DNA of 64,000 nt, from contig CAUVYH020000004.1 in assembly GCA_963556065.3 (NCBI GenBank), positions 1 to 64,000 on the forward strand. The letters are read 5' to 3'. Below are positions 55,463 to 64,000 of the stretch, piece after piece. How positions within the stretch are numbered: position 1 is the stretch's first letter; every line of letters starts with the position of its first letter. The notes below the pieces were generated by a model. The model searched no databases, was not told the origin of the DNA, and worked only from the letters and a program-made list of their open reading frames with translations. The stretch is from JBAXTE01 sp963556065. GTDB taxonomy: Bacteria; Bacteroidota; Bacteroidia; Bacteroidales; WCHB1-69. The position numbers were made by a program, and so were the translations under genes.

Positions 55463-57308
55463 TTATTCAACAGTCACAGACTTAGCCAAGTTTCTGGGCA
55501 TGTCCACATTACAACCTCTAAGCACAGCAATATGGTAGGCCAACAATTGCAAAGGAATCGTAGCCAAAAGCGGGACTAAAAGTTCATCCGTTTCGGGAAT
55601 TTCGATAAAATAGTCCGCGAGATGTTTTACGCTGGTATCTCCTTTGGTAACTATGGCTATAATCTTTCCTTTTCGGGCTTTTACTTCTTGAATATTGCTG
55701 ATTACTTTATCATAAGTACCTTTATTCGTGGCAATAACAACCACCGGCATTTCATTGTCAATTAATGCAATAGGGCCATGTTTCATCTCAGCAGCAGCAT
55801 ATCCTTCCGCATGGATATATGAAATTTCTTTAAGTTTAAGTGCACCTTCAAGAGCAACCGGAAAATTAACGCCACGCCCCAAATAGAGAAAATTGGAAAC
55901 ATGCTGGAATATTTTAGCAATATCTAACGTTAATGGGTCCGATTTAAGCGTTTCTTCTACTTTCACAGGAATCGCTTCCAAATCAGTTATAATTTGCTGA
56001 TAACGGGACTTGGAAAGTGTGCCTTTTTTGCGTGCAAGAGACAATGCCATTAATGTAAGAACTGCAACCTGAGCTGTAAATGCCTTGGTTGAAGCAACTC
56101 CAATTTCAGGGCCGGCATGTGTATATGATCCTGCATGCGTAGCACGAAGCAATTGATGAACCGACCACGTTACAAATACCAATTACAGTAGCACCTTTCG
56201 ATTTTGCAAGCTCAATAGCGGCAAGCGTGTCTGCTGTTTCTCCCGATTGTGAAATAGCAATAACCACATCATCCTCGTTAATAATCGGGTTTCGATATCT
56301 AAACTCGGAAGCATATTCCACCTCTACAGGAATCCTAACTAGTTCTTCAAAAATATACTCAGCCACCAAACCGGCATGCCACGAAGTACCGCATGCAACA
56401 ATAATAAAGCGGCGAGCATGTAGCATTTTATCTTCGTATTCGATAATTCCACCAAGACTCACCACCTCTTTTTCGATATTCAAACGACCTCTCATGCTGT
56501 CGCCAATAGAGCGCGATTGTTCATATATTTCTTTCAACATAAAATGCTCGAATCCACCTTTTTCAAGTTGATTTAAACTCATCTCAAGTTGCTGAATATA
56601 TGGCGTTGAAGTTATGTTATGGGTGGTAAAAATGTCTAATTTTTTAGACGGTTCAATAACTGCTATTTCTTCATCGTTAAGATAAACTACATCTCTGGTA
56701 TATTCCACCAATGGTGCCCCATCAGATGCAATAAAATATTCATCTTTTCCAATGCCGATAACAAGAGGGCTTCCTTTACGAGCACAGATAAGAGTGTTGG
56801 GATTAGTTTTGGAAACTACCACAATTGCATAGGTTCCCACCACTTGATTGAGTGCAATTCTAATGGCCTCAGGTAGAGAAACAGTCTCATTTATATTAAT
56901 CTCCTCAATAAGATGCACCAAAACTTCAGTATCGGTATTGCTTTGAAAAACGTATCCACGATTAATCAGCTCCTTTTTTAAAATAATATAGTTTTCGATG
57001 ATTCCATTATGAATAAGCGCAAAATCTTTATTTTGAGAATAATGAGGATGTGCATTTTCATCATTGGGCTCTCCATGTGTCGCCCAACGTGTATGACCGA
57101 TCCCCGTGTTTCCCGAAACATCTTTCCCGACAACATGCTTTTCCAAATCACTTACTTTTCCATGGCACTTATATAATGCAATATCATTTTCACTGTTTAA
57201 CAGAGCAATTCCTGCACTATCGTATCCACGATACTCTAAACGGTGTAATCCTTTTATTAAAATAGGGTAAGCTTCACGATAGCCTGTATAAGCAACAATT
57301 CCACACAT
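55463..57308 (-). CDS. glmS: Glutamine-fructose-6-phosphate aminotransferase, frameshifted
   Basis: Makes glucosamine-6-phosphate for peptidoglycan and LPS. The N-terminal glutaminase domain starts MCGIVAYTG (Cys2 nucleophile), with LHRLEYRGYDSAG, GHTRWATHGEPNDENAHPH and the loop GIIENY. Two SIS domains follow (VACGTSWHAGLVAEY, AISQSGETADTLAAIELAKSKGA; then NFLYLGRGVNFPVALEGALKLKEISYIHAEGYAAAEMKHGPIAL), ending PRNLAKSVTVE. One extra T near 56145-56149 breaks the frame after NVVGSSIA; removing it restores RATHAGSYTHAGPEIGVASTKAFT. Full length about 614 residues. Last gene of the operon with DUF4270 and a glycogen-synthase-like gene. No glmS ribozyme. Confidence 0.95.
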
Positions 57309-57320
57309 AGTTATTGTATT

Positions 57321-58676
57321 TTAATCTAAATAAGTATATGAAAGTTCCAAACGAAGCGGTTTGGTTTTAGAAAGACCAATATTCGGGTGATAACCGGCAA
57401 AAACAAGTCTGTTTGCATATATTGCGCGCCCAGTTACAAGCATTGTTAAACCATAATCGGTATCTGAAGAGTTTATCAATTGCTGAACATAACGAGTAAT
57501 TCTAAATCGATATTCATTTGTTGATGAGTTATAAATTCCTCCAAAGTAGTCAGAACCTTCCGTAACTGCATCATCCGGCAAAAACAAATATGTTCTAGAT
57601 GCTGAATTTTTAACAATAGAAATTTGCTGTGGAACATAAAAGCCCTTCATGTTCGGTATTAGATTCGTAATCACCAATTCTGCCCGATTAATAATAACCC
57701 GTCTATTTTTAAATTGATCTCTAAGCGTGGGAAACTTAATATAAGTGTTAATCCCCCCTCCTGGTTGTAAATAGAGCTGATTAGCACCCAACAAAGTATC
57801 TTTATTTATGACTTGATTTCGAACTTGAGCAGAAGCATTACTATAATTCCGATGATTGAATTGGTTTACTCTTGCACAATCATCTTCTACCAATAAACGA
57901 AATGTTTGCGCAGTATCGGTATCGTTATGGTAATAAAAGTACACGCCTGAAGTTGTGGACTTATTAATTCCCAAATACACCAAATGACCTAAACCTCTGG
58001 CGTCATCAGCAGTAATAAATAATCCTTTAAAATATGCTTTAAAAGCATCATTTCCTGCAATTTCCGGTTGCCCCGATTTATCAAAAATCTTTGCTTGCCC
58101 CCACCGATTGCTTAAACGAATACGAAATTGTGCACCTGTAGTATCTGTAGCCGAGATAACAGGAGTAGATATCTGAGTAGTATAATACAGCGATGAATTA
58201 TAGTTAATCGGTTTCCCGTAAGTGGGATAAGAAGAAAACTGATAGTATGTGGAATCGTCAAACAGATTATTGGAAAGTTCATAAACTTTAAAGTTAACTC
58301 CAGCAGTAGTGTCGCCGTAAAAACCACGATAAGAAATCACCAAAACCACTGAATCAAGAACCGGGTTATGTTCAAAATGAACGTCTCTGGATGGAAGATT
58401 AAACTGGGTTGCAAATCCGGCACTCATCGTTCCAAAGTAGGGATCATTAATCCAACCTACAACATTTTGGCTCAGAGCCGAAGTCACAATACTATCTTCA
58501 CGAATAGAGTATGCAATAATGTGTGTCGTGTCCGTAAAATTCGTTCCTAAGCGGTCTGATGGCGGTTGAACATCCAATCCAATAGAATCAGGCTCTTTTG
58601 TGCAACTTATTAAAGTTAAAGAAATTAATACCACGATAAGCCGGGTACAAGATTTGAAAATATTCGTTTTATTCAA
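57321..58676 (-). CDS. DUF4270 lipoprotein
   Basis: A 451-residue outer-envelope lipoprotein with an SPII lipobox (LTLISC, about residue 26). The DUF4270 features are SIGLDVQPPSDRLGTNFTDTTHIIAYSIREDSIVTS, VGWINDPYFGTMSAGFATQFNLPS, and PILDSVVLV-type strands, with a late NKRLVFAGYHPN-like ANRLVFAGYHPN and a final LRLELSYTYLD. The family is confined to Bacteroidetes and its function is unknown. The conserved neighbourhood (glycogen-synthase-like upstream, glmS downstream) suggests a link to cell-envelope sugar supply or surface glycans, as inference only. Confidence 0.88.
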   Translation of the reverse strand: MNKTNIFKSCTRLIVVLISLTLISCTKEPDSIGLDVQPPSDRLGTNFTDTTHIIAYSIREDSIVTSALSQNVVGWINDPYFGTMSAGFATQFNLPSRDVHFEHNPVLDSVVLVISYRGFYGDTTAGVNFKVYELSNNLFDDSTYYQFSSYPTYGKPINYNSSLYYTTQISTPVISATDTTGAQFRIRLSNRWGQAKIFDKSGQPEIAGNDAFKAYFKGLFITADDARGLGHLVYLGINKSTTSGVYFYYHNDTDTAQTFRLLVEDDCARVNQFNHRNYSNASAQVRNQVINKDTLLGANQLYLQPGGGINTYIKFPTLRDQFKNRRVIINRAELVITNLIPNMKGFYVPQQISIVKNSASRTYLFLPDDAVTEGSDYFGGIYNSSTNEYRFRITRYVQQLINSSDTDYGLTMLVTGRAIYANRLVFAGYHPNIGLSKTKPLRLELSYTYLD

Positions 58677-58703
58677 TGGAAAACTTATTAGTTGTTATGA
58701 GTT

Positions 58704-59531
58704 TTATTTAATTAACACGTTAGATGACACCATTAGCTCGTCGTAAAAATCGTTGACCAAGTTTACAAAATTTTCCTCCGTGTTGTATGCCAACATTGGC
58801 TTTGATAACTGTGAAAGATAAGTGCGCACTTCGGGATGAAGATTTTCGCTACCCACAATAAGTGCATCCGAAAAATCAGCAGCAGATTTCATAGTGGAAA
58901 TATAGGTCGGTGTTTTAAAATGTTTCTGATCCGCCTGAGAAATCCCATCGAATACTAAATTATCAACAAAAGTAGGGCTTAAAGGTTCTGAAAACTCATC
59001 GTTATAAAACGAAAAAACCACCTTTGATTCCGCAAAAAGCGGATTATCCTTAAACATTCTTTTCACATACAATGGAATGAGATGAGACATCCACCCGTGA
59101 CAATGAATAATATCCGGAGCCCATCCTAGATTTTTAATGGTTTCTATTACGCCACGAGCAAAAAAGAGCGCACGTTCGTCATTGTTTGGGTAAAAAACTT
59201 CATTTTTATCGCGAAGAACTAATTTTTTATGGAAATATTCCTCATTGTCTATAAAATACACTTGAATACGAGCTGAAGGAAGCGATGCCACTTTGATAAT
59301 CAACGGATGGTCCGTATCATTAATGATAATATTCATTCCCGAAAGACGAATAACTTCGTGAAGCTGATTGCGACGTTCGTTGATACAACCGAAATTAGGC
59401 ATAAAAAGCCGAATCTCTTTGCCTTTTTCAGAAATACCATAAGGAATTGATTTACAATTTTTTGCGATTTCACTTTCGCAGATGTAAGGGGAAATTTCTT
59501 GTGAAATGAACAACACTTTTGGTTTTGACAT
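58704..59531 (-). CDS. Glycogen/starch synthase-like protein (GT5 N-terminal domain only)
   Basis: About 275 residues from ATG 59531 (MSKPKVLFISQEISPYI); the upstream ATG at 59576 is less likely. It has the GT5 catalytic-domain opening K-V-L-F-I-S-x-E-I-x-P, AKNCKSIPYGISEKGKEIRLFMPNFGCINERRNQLHEV and ERALFFARGVIETIKNLGWAPDIIHCHGWMSHLIPLYVK, which corresponds to the D-x-x-H-x-H-x-W-x-x motif of glycogen synthases. The second Rossmann domain with the E-x7-E motif is missing. The protein is therefore half of a GT5 enzyme, a form common in Bacteroidetes next to DUF4270. It may not be catalytic alone. It starts the operon; a TACCTTTG box lies on the minus strand at 59571-59564. Confidence 0.82.
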   Translation of the reverse strand: MSKPKVLFISQEISPYICESEIAKNCKSIPYGISEKGKEIRLFMPNFGCINERRNQLHEVIRLSGMNIIINDTDHPLIIKVASLPSARIQVYFIDNEEYFHKKLVLRDKNEVFYPNNDERALFFARGVIETIKNLGWAPDIIHCHGWMSHLIPLYVKRMFKDNPLFAESKVVFSFYNDEFSEPLSPTFVDNLVFDGISQADQKHFKTPTYISTMKSAADFSDALIVGSENLHPEVRTYLSQLSKPMLAYNTEENFVNLVNDFYDELMVSSNVLIK

Positions 59532-60016
59532 AGCCTTATATTGCTTTATTCTATTGTTTTTTGCAAAGGTACTCATTTTTTTTCAATTATTCATCATTTT
59601 ATTTTAGATAAATTCATCATTTCAGGCATTGAAACTGAGTTTTATACCCCCTTTTTCTTGTATGAATCATAATTGAATTGATAGCATAACGAAAAAGAGA
59701 TAAACGTATTGTCTTCGCATCAAAAATTTCTTTTAGGTTTGATGCCGGATCTATTCAATGAATCATTTAATTTTCTTTGCAAAAGCTAAAAAACTCATCC
59801 CGAAACAATCCCGGCTTAACGAAGAGAAACATCTGACAAAAGCAACACCTTTTGCAACAATTTAGAAAAATAATAAAAAGCACAAAACAAAAGTTGCAAA
59901 TTTCATCCAATATCCTAAAAAAATATACAAAAAAATCATTGGATAACCCAAAAAAAAATCTAATTTTGCGGTAATTTGATTCGTAGCAATAATGAAAAAA
60001 TTAAATAGTAAAAGGT
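59532..60016. other. Divergent intergenic region, 485 bp
   Basis: Holds the minus-strand TACCTTTG box (59571-59564) for the glycogen-synthase-like gene and the plus-strand promoter of the amine dehydrogenase gene (59939-59968). The 370 bp between them are AT-rich, without an ORF, repeat or RNA fold I can recognise. Confidence 0.5.
59939..59968 (+). promoter_or_regulatory. Promoter of the amine dehydrogenase fusion gene
   Basis: TTG (59939-59941), a 19-bp spacer and TAATTTTG (59961-59968), about 50 bp before the ATG at 60017. Confidence 0.55.
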
Positions 60017-63000
60017 ATGTATAAAATAACTAAACATCCTATTTTGGATATCCCTCAAAACGAGGAAATTAGTTTCCAATTTAACGGACAAAAAATCATT
60101 GGACAAAAAGGATATACTATTGCCGCTGCACTTCATCAGGCAGGACATCCTGTTCACAGCCACAGCATTGATCATCGCGAGCGTAGTTTGGAATGCGGTA
60201 TTGGTAAGTGCGGAGCGTGTGAAATGCTTGTTGACGGTCAAATTAAAAGAATTTGCATCACACTCGTGGATGGAGTTAAAGAAGTTGCGGAAATTCCGGC
60301 AGAATATGCACCAAAAGTCTCTAAATACCCTGCTGAAAAAGCTCTAAAAATTTACAAAACCCAAGTGGTGATTATCGGTGCCGGCCCTGCAGGTTTAGCT
60401 TGCCGGGAAATATTAAACCAACATCAAATTAAAAACATTGTTATCGACAACAATGCCACTATTGGGGGACAATTCAATATGCAAACGCACCAGTTTTTCT
60501 TTTTCGAAAAAGAAAAAAAATATGGTGGAATGCGTGGATTTGACATCGCAAAAACGCTTGCCGGAGATAATCACGAAGGAATTCTTTTGAACTCCACCGT
60601 ATGGGATATTCTCGAAGGTAAGCGCATCGCCGTAAAAAACATCTTAACCGATGAAATTTATTATATTGATGCCGATTATATTGTAACGGCAACCGGTGCC
60701 GTTCCTTTTGTTCCTGCATTCGAAAACGATGATATACCCGGAGTATATACCGCTGCTGTTTTTCAAAAAATGATGAATGTTGAACATACATTATTGGGTA
60801 AAAACGTACTGACTGTTGGTGCTGGAAATATCGGCTATCTTACATCCTACCAAGGTTATCAGGCCGGAGCAAACATTAAGGCAATTATCGAAGCACAACC
60901 TAATGAAGGCGGATTTCCGGTTCAAGCAAACAGAGTCCGCCGCTTAGGAATTCCGGTGTTAACCTCTCATATTTTATTAAAAGCCATTCCTAACGAAAAG
61001 CATGATGGCATTATCGGTGCCGTAGTTGCCAAGTGTGAAAACTTTAACCCAATCCCAGGCACCGAACAGATTATTGATGGCATCGACATTATTAATATTT
61101 GCACGGGGCTCGTTCCCGACGACCAAATTCTAATCAAGAGCAAGCAGGTATTCGGCATGCAATCGTACGGAGTTGGAGATGCTATCCGAATCGGTGAAGG
61201 GACTAGTGCAGTACTTCGCGGCAAACAAGCCGCTTTGGAAATTGCATTGGCAATAGGCGCACGGGTTAATTACGATAATTATTTGGAATTATCCAAGGAA
61301 TACATTGATTCTCAACAACATCCGATCCGTGTAATCGAAAAACCTTTTTTGCCCACAAAAGAACGCATGAACCAAAAAGGATTTGTTCAAATTGACTGTC
61401 TGTATGGATTTGCATGCAATCCTTGTCAGTTTGCCTGCCCACACGGAGCGATTACCAAATCGTCAACAAGCACTGTTCCTCACATTGATTTTGATAAATG
61501 TATCGGATGTATGGAATGTGTTTATCAATGTCCCGGACTAGCCATTTTTGGATACAACCTTCAAAAAGACTGGTTATTTCTGCCTATCGAATATGAAGCA
61601 AACGAAGGTGCAGAAGTCTTTTTGATCGATAATAATGGGAAAAAACTGGGTGAAGGAATAATTGAAAAGATCCTTAAAAAACCAAACAAGACAAATATTG
61701 CCAGAGTAAAATCAACTTCGTTGCATGGAGAAGACTTAGTCTCAGTCAGAGGCTTTATTGTTAAAGAAAACTATCCTGAGCCTTTCAAAACAAAATCATT
61801 ATCTGATGATATTAATTCTGAAATGTATGTTTGCCATTGCGATGATGTAAAAATCGACGAAATTTTAGCCGTTATCGGTGATCGTAAGTTTCTTTCGGTT
61901 GACGAGCTAAAGCACACCACCCGCTTAGGCATGGGACCTTGCAGAGGAAAACGCTGTATTCCCAGAGTTAAACAGATGCTACGTCCACTTGGAATTTCAA
62001 TTATTGGAGATGCAACTCCTCGCGGTCCTTTATCGAATCAAATTAACATGGGATCAACCTATCCAAACGATAAAAACGAGCAAATTATCACAAACATTCA
62101 AGGAAAACCGACCAAGCGCATAGAAGTTCCCGTACTCATTGCCGGTGGTGGCATCACCGGAAGCGGATTACTCCGTTATTTTGCTGAAGCGGGATTAAAG
62201 CCGGTATTAGTAAATCAGGATCGCGGTGCTTCATGGAGAAATATTGCCGGTGGCCGTCCTGCATTCTCGGTTCCCGAAATTTCAGATATTGCACGCCACA
62301 ATCTCGAACTATTTAAAGACATTCAATCCAAACATAACATTGATTTTAAACCGACCAGATATGTCAGTTTTGCACATGACGAAGCCACATATAAAGCATT
62401 GGATGCTTCAAAAGCATGGTCGGATGCCTATATGATTGATCCAACGGATTTCAAAAAAGAGATTTCTCCTTTATTTAATCCGAACCTTAAAACATATATC
62501 GCTGCGCAGATTACTAATGATTGCTGGCAAGCTACTCCGGGAAGAACAATCGACTATATTAGAAGTGCCGGAATTAAAGCAGGCGGTACAATGCTGGAAG
62601 ACAGTGAGTTGATCAATGTTTGCAAAGAAGGAAATAAATTCGTCGCACTGGTATATAACCACGATAAAGAATATGTGGAGTATGTTTGCGATCATTTTGT
62701 AAATGCTTTGGGATGGAATGCTGAAAAATTCGCAAGCAAACTCGGAATTGAAACAGGATTGTTCCCTGTAAAACATCAAGCATTCATCACTCGTCGATTG
62801 CCGTTAATGGGTAAAAATGGAGATTCTTTAGATATGCTCATCGACCGTCGCCACTACAAAGGTTTTTCGGCGGTATATGGACAGCAATTACACGATACAG
62901 GCCAGATTATTGGTTGTGCATCGCCAGGCTTTGATGCGATTGAAACCGGAAAGAATCTTAAAGTTAACAGTAAAGAATTCCTCGAAATTGTTTCGGAAGT

Positions 63001-63250
63001 CTTTGTCGATTGGATTCCAGATTTATCTTCTGTTGGCTTCCAAGCCGTGTGGTCCGGATATTACACAGAGCCACGCTACATTATTGATCCCGAATTAGGA
63101 TTAATGACCGGACTTCGTGGCCATGGGTTTATGCTGGGACAATATTTAGCCAAACTATATGTAGATAAATATCTTGGCAAAGAAGTTCCAACCTATATGG
63201 ATCGGCTGAAATTATCGGGAGACGGTTTAAGCGAAAATGCGTTTAAATAG
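60017..63250 (+). CDS. Multi-domain FAD/Fe-S amine or imino-acid dehydrogenase (all-subunit fusion)
   Basis: A 1077-residue cytoplasmic protein joining what are usually three or four subunits. In order: a [2Fe-2S] ferredoxin (C60, C65, C68, C80); an FAD/pyridine-nucleotide oxidoreductase (GAGPAG 121-126; second dinucleotide loop VGAGNIG); two [4Fe-4S] sites (C461, C467, C470, C474 and C495, C498, C501, C505); a BFD-like [2Fe-2S] domain (C606, C608, C642, C647); and a DAO-type FAD domain (GGGITG 710-715). This is the layout of the HcnABC / octopine / D-hydroxyproline / proline dehydrogenase group spread over one chain. The substrate is probably an amino or imino acid such as proline, hydroxyproline or glycine, not determined. 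No partner genes lie nearby. Intact; own promoter and terminator. Confidence 0.85.
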   Translation: MYKITKHPILDIPQNEEISFQFNGQKIIGQKGYTIAAALHQAGHPVHSHSIDHRERSLECGIGKCGACEMLVDGQIKRICITLVDGVKEVAEIPAEYAPKVSKYPAEKALKIYKTQVVIIGAGPAGLACREILNQHQIKNIVIDNNATIGGQFNMQTHQFFFFEKEKKYGGMRGFDIAKTLAGDNHEGILLNSTVWDILEGKRIAVKNILTDEIYYIDADYIVTATGAVPFVPAFENDDIPGVYTAAVFQKMMNVEHTLLGKNVLTVGAGNIGYLTSYQGYQAGANIKAIIEAQPNEGGFPVQANRVRRLGIPVLTSHILLKAIPNEKHDGIIGAVVAKCENFNPIPGTEQIIDGIDIINICTGLVPDDQILIKSKQVFGMQSYGVGDAIRIGEGTSAVLRGKQAALEIALAIGARVNYDNYLELSKEYIDSQQHPIRVIEKPFLPTKERMNQKGFVQIDCLYGFACNPCQFACPHGAITKSSTSTVPHIDFDKCIGCMECVYQCPGLAIFGYNLQKDWLFLPIEYEANEGAEVFLIDNNGKKLGEGIIEKILKKPNKTNIARVKSTSLHGEDLVSVRGFIVKENYPEPFKTKSLSDDINSEMYVCHCDDVKIDEILAVIGDRKFLSVDELKHTTRLGMGPCRGKRCIPRVKQMLRPLGISIIGDATPRGPLSNQINMGSTYPNDKNEQIITNIQGKPTKRIEVPVLIAGGGITGSGLLRYFAEAGLKPVLVNQDRGASWRNIAGGRPAFSVPEISDIARHNLELFKDIQSKHNIDFKPTRYVSFAHDEATYKALDASKAWSDAYMIDPTDFKKEISPLFNPNLKTYIAAQITNDCWQATPGRTIDYIRSAGIKAGGTMLEDSELINVCKEGNKFVALVYNHDKEYVEYVCDHFVNALGWNAEKFASKLGIETGLFPVKHQAFITRRLPLMGKNGDSLDMLIDRRHYKGFSAVYGQQLHDTGQIIGCASPGFDAIETGKNLKVNSKEFLEIVSEVFVDWIPDLSSVGFQAVWSGYYTEPRYIIDPELGLMTGLRGHGFMLGQYLAKLYVDKYLGKEVPTYMDRLKLSGDGLSENAFK

Positions 63251-63270
63251 ACCATTCTTTATAACCACAA

Positions 63271-63306
63271 AAAAAACTCCGAAGATTACTTTGGAGTTTT
63301 TTTTTA
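63271..63306 (+). terminator. Terminator of the amine dehydrogenase gene
   Basis: AAAAACTCC and GGAGTTTTT pair with AAGATTACTT forming the inner part and loop, followed by a T tract. Confidence 0.85.
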
Positions 63307-63455
63307 TATTAATGTATAATAACTATCTCTGGATCACTCTCAAAAGCAGGCAAAAAATTCTCCTAAAAAAGTCATGTAAGTAATTAAAGAGTTGGAAAAA
63401 AATTATTTTCAATTTTATAAAAGGTTCTACTCCCCTGAAAAATTAAAACTGATGA

Positions 63456-64000
63456 CTATTTCATCTGTTCATTCAGCTGAGCCTGCTCGCGACAACCGAT
63501 AGGTAAGTTGATTAATATATGACAAATCAGACTTAACATTATAATTGGTGTAAGCTTTCTTCGCCCAATCAATGGCCACCTGAAGTTCCCCCTCCATTTC
63601 CGCAGCAAGTGCCATATTGTGACCAAGCTCTGCCTGCAATTTTCGGATCAAGGGAGGTCGTGTATTTCGACCAGACTTTGGCAGCACCTTTCCAATCATT
63701 AAGTTTAACATACTTTTTTGCTTCTTTAAATTGGTCATTGCCTTTTAACATAATAATATCGGGACACCCATACCCAATTGGGAGAAATCCTAACGGGCAA
63801 ACATCTCCTCCTGCATATCTTCCCGCATTATTTATACACGACCGTTTTTGAAGGCAAATTACTGCGCGCTGCAGATTCCGTAGGACCTCGGTTCGCATGC
63901 CATCCCTGCTCATCCGTAAATACATTTTGATCTATTATTTTCTTATTTTTATAGTCATAAATTCGCCAACCAGCATTTACTCGGATCCTTCAAATCGCCT
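63456..64000 (-). CDS. TPR-like protein (DUF6340-like), 5' cut by window edge, several frameshifts
   Basis: Pieces in different minus-strand frames line up as one protein: DYKNKKIIDQNVFTDEQGWHANRGPTESAA, NLPSKTVV, INNAGRYAG, RISPNWVWVSRYYY, then KGNDQFKEAKKYVKLNDWKGAAKVWSKYTT, HNMALAAEMEGELQVAIDWAKKAY and INQLTYRL, ending REQAQLNEQMK at 63456. The second half is a pair of TPR-like helices. The layout resembles Bacteroidetes DUF6340 lipoproteins. At least four single-base shifts are needed, more per length than anywhere else in the window. The start lies beyond the right edge. The recognition is from the joined frames, not from any single one. Confidence 0.6.

Noticed and set aside
57309..57320. 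glmS ribozyme upstream of glmS
   Set aside because: Only 12 bp separate glmS from the DUF4270 gene; no room for the ribozyme.

Overview
The window looks like chromosomal DNA of a member of the Bacteroidetes, probably an anaerobic or microaerobic peptide- or amino-acid-using member of the Bacteroidales/Marinilabiliales side. The reasons are: Bacteroidetes-type promoters (TTTG, about 20 bp, TAnnTTTG) before several genes; A-rich leaders with few Shine-Dalgarno sites; two proteins with type IX secretion C-terminal sorting domains; a DUF4492-cydAB operon; the glycogen-synthase-like/DUF4270/glmS operon; the zapA/6S-like RNA/rny order; and many SPII lipoproteins.

Layout. 1-3.9 kb: end of an unknown gene, a small beta-barrel-like protein, the [FeFe]-hydrogenase maturase hydF and an aspartase. 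3.9-13.7 kb: an M16 protease, a T9SS-exported protein with a gingipain-like fold, two GNAT acetyltransferases, a DUF1003 membrane protein and lipoproteins, mostly on the minus strand. 13.9-16.7 kb: an envelope-protein gene cut in two by an IS110-family element with a structured upstream region that is a candidate bridge RNA. 16.8-17.4 kb: a flavin reductase, then about 540 bp of dispersed repeats. 18-31 kb: a surface-polysaccharide cluster (five glycosyltransferase genes or gene remains, two flippases, two O-antigen polymerase/ligase-like proteins, a methyltransferase, a NeuD/PglD acetyltransferase remnant) with tRNA-His and a phosphodiester glycosidase inside it. 31.3-38.5 kb: a receiver-PEP/pyruvate-binding fusion protein, glutamate dehydrogenase, a coiled-coil protein, zapA, a probable 6S RNA and rny. 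38.6-48.1 kb: an ion permease, a YCF48-repeat T9SS protein, crcB-DUF190, rsmE, a four-helix-bundle protein, DUF4159, a DPP11-type S46 peptidase, a MORN-like protein and yebC. 48.1-51.3 kb: the cytochrome bd operon including two small genes. 51.3-59.6 kb (minus): lemA-TPM-TPM, htpG, and the glgA-like/DUF4270/glmS operon. 60-63.3 kb: a 1077-residue multi-cofactor amine dehydrogenase fusion. The window ends in a frameshifted TPR-like gene.

Functionally, secreted or periplasmic peptidases (M16, DPP11), aspartase, glutamate dehydrogenase and the amine/imino-acid dehydrogenase fit peptide and amino-acid fermentation. HydF points to hydrogen metabolism, and cytochrome bd to coping with traces of oxygen.

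Caution: about a dozen conserved genes (aspA, three glycosyltransferase/acetyltransferase genes, the PEP-binding gene, gdhA, rny, DUF4492, lemA, glmS, the transposase and the last gene) are broken by single-base shifts. Nearly all are one extra base and many lie in homopolymers. This looks like uncorrected sequencing indels rather than gene decay, so broken genes are annotated here over their full inferred extent.
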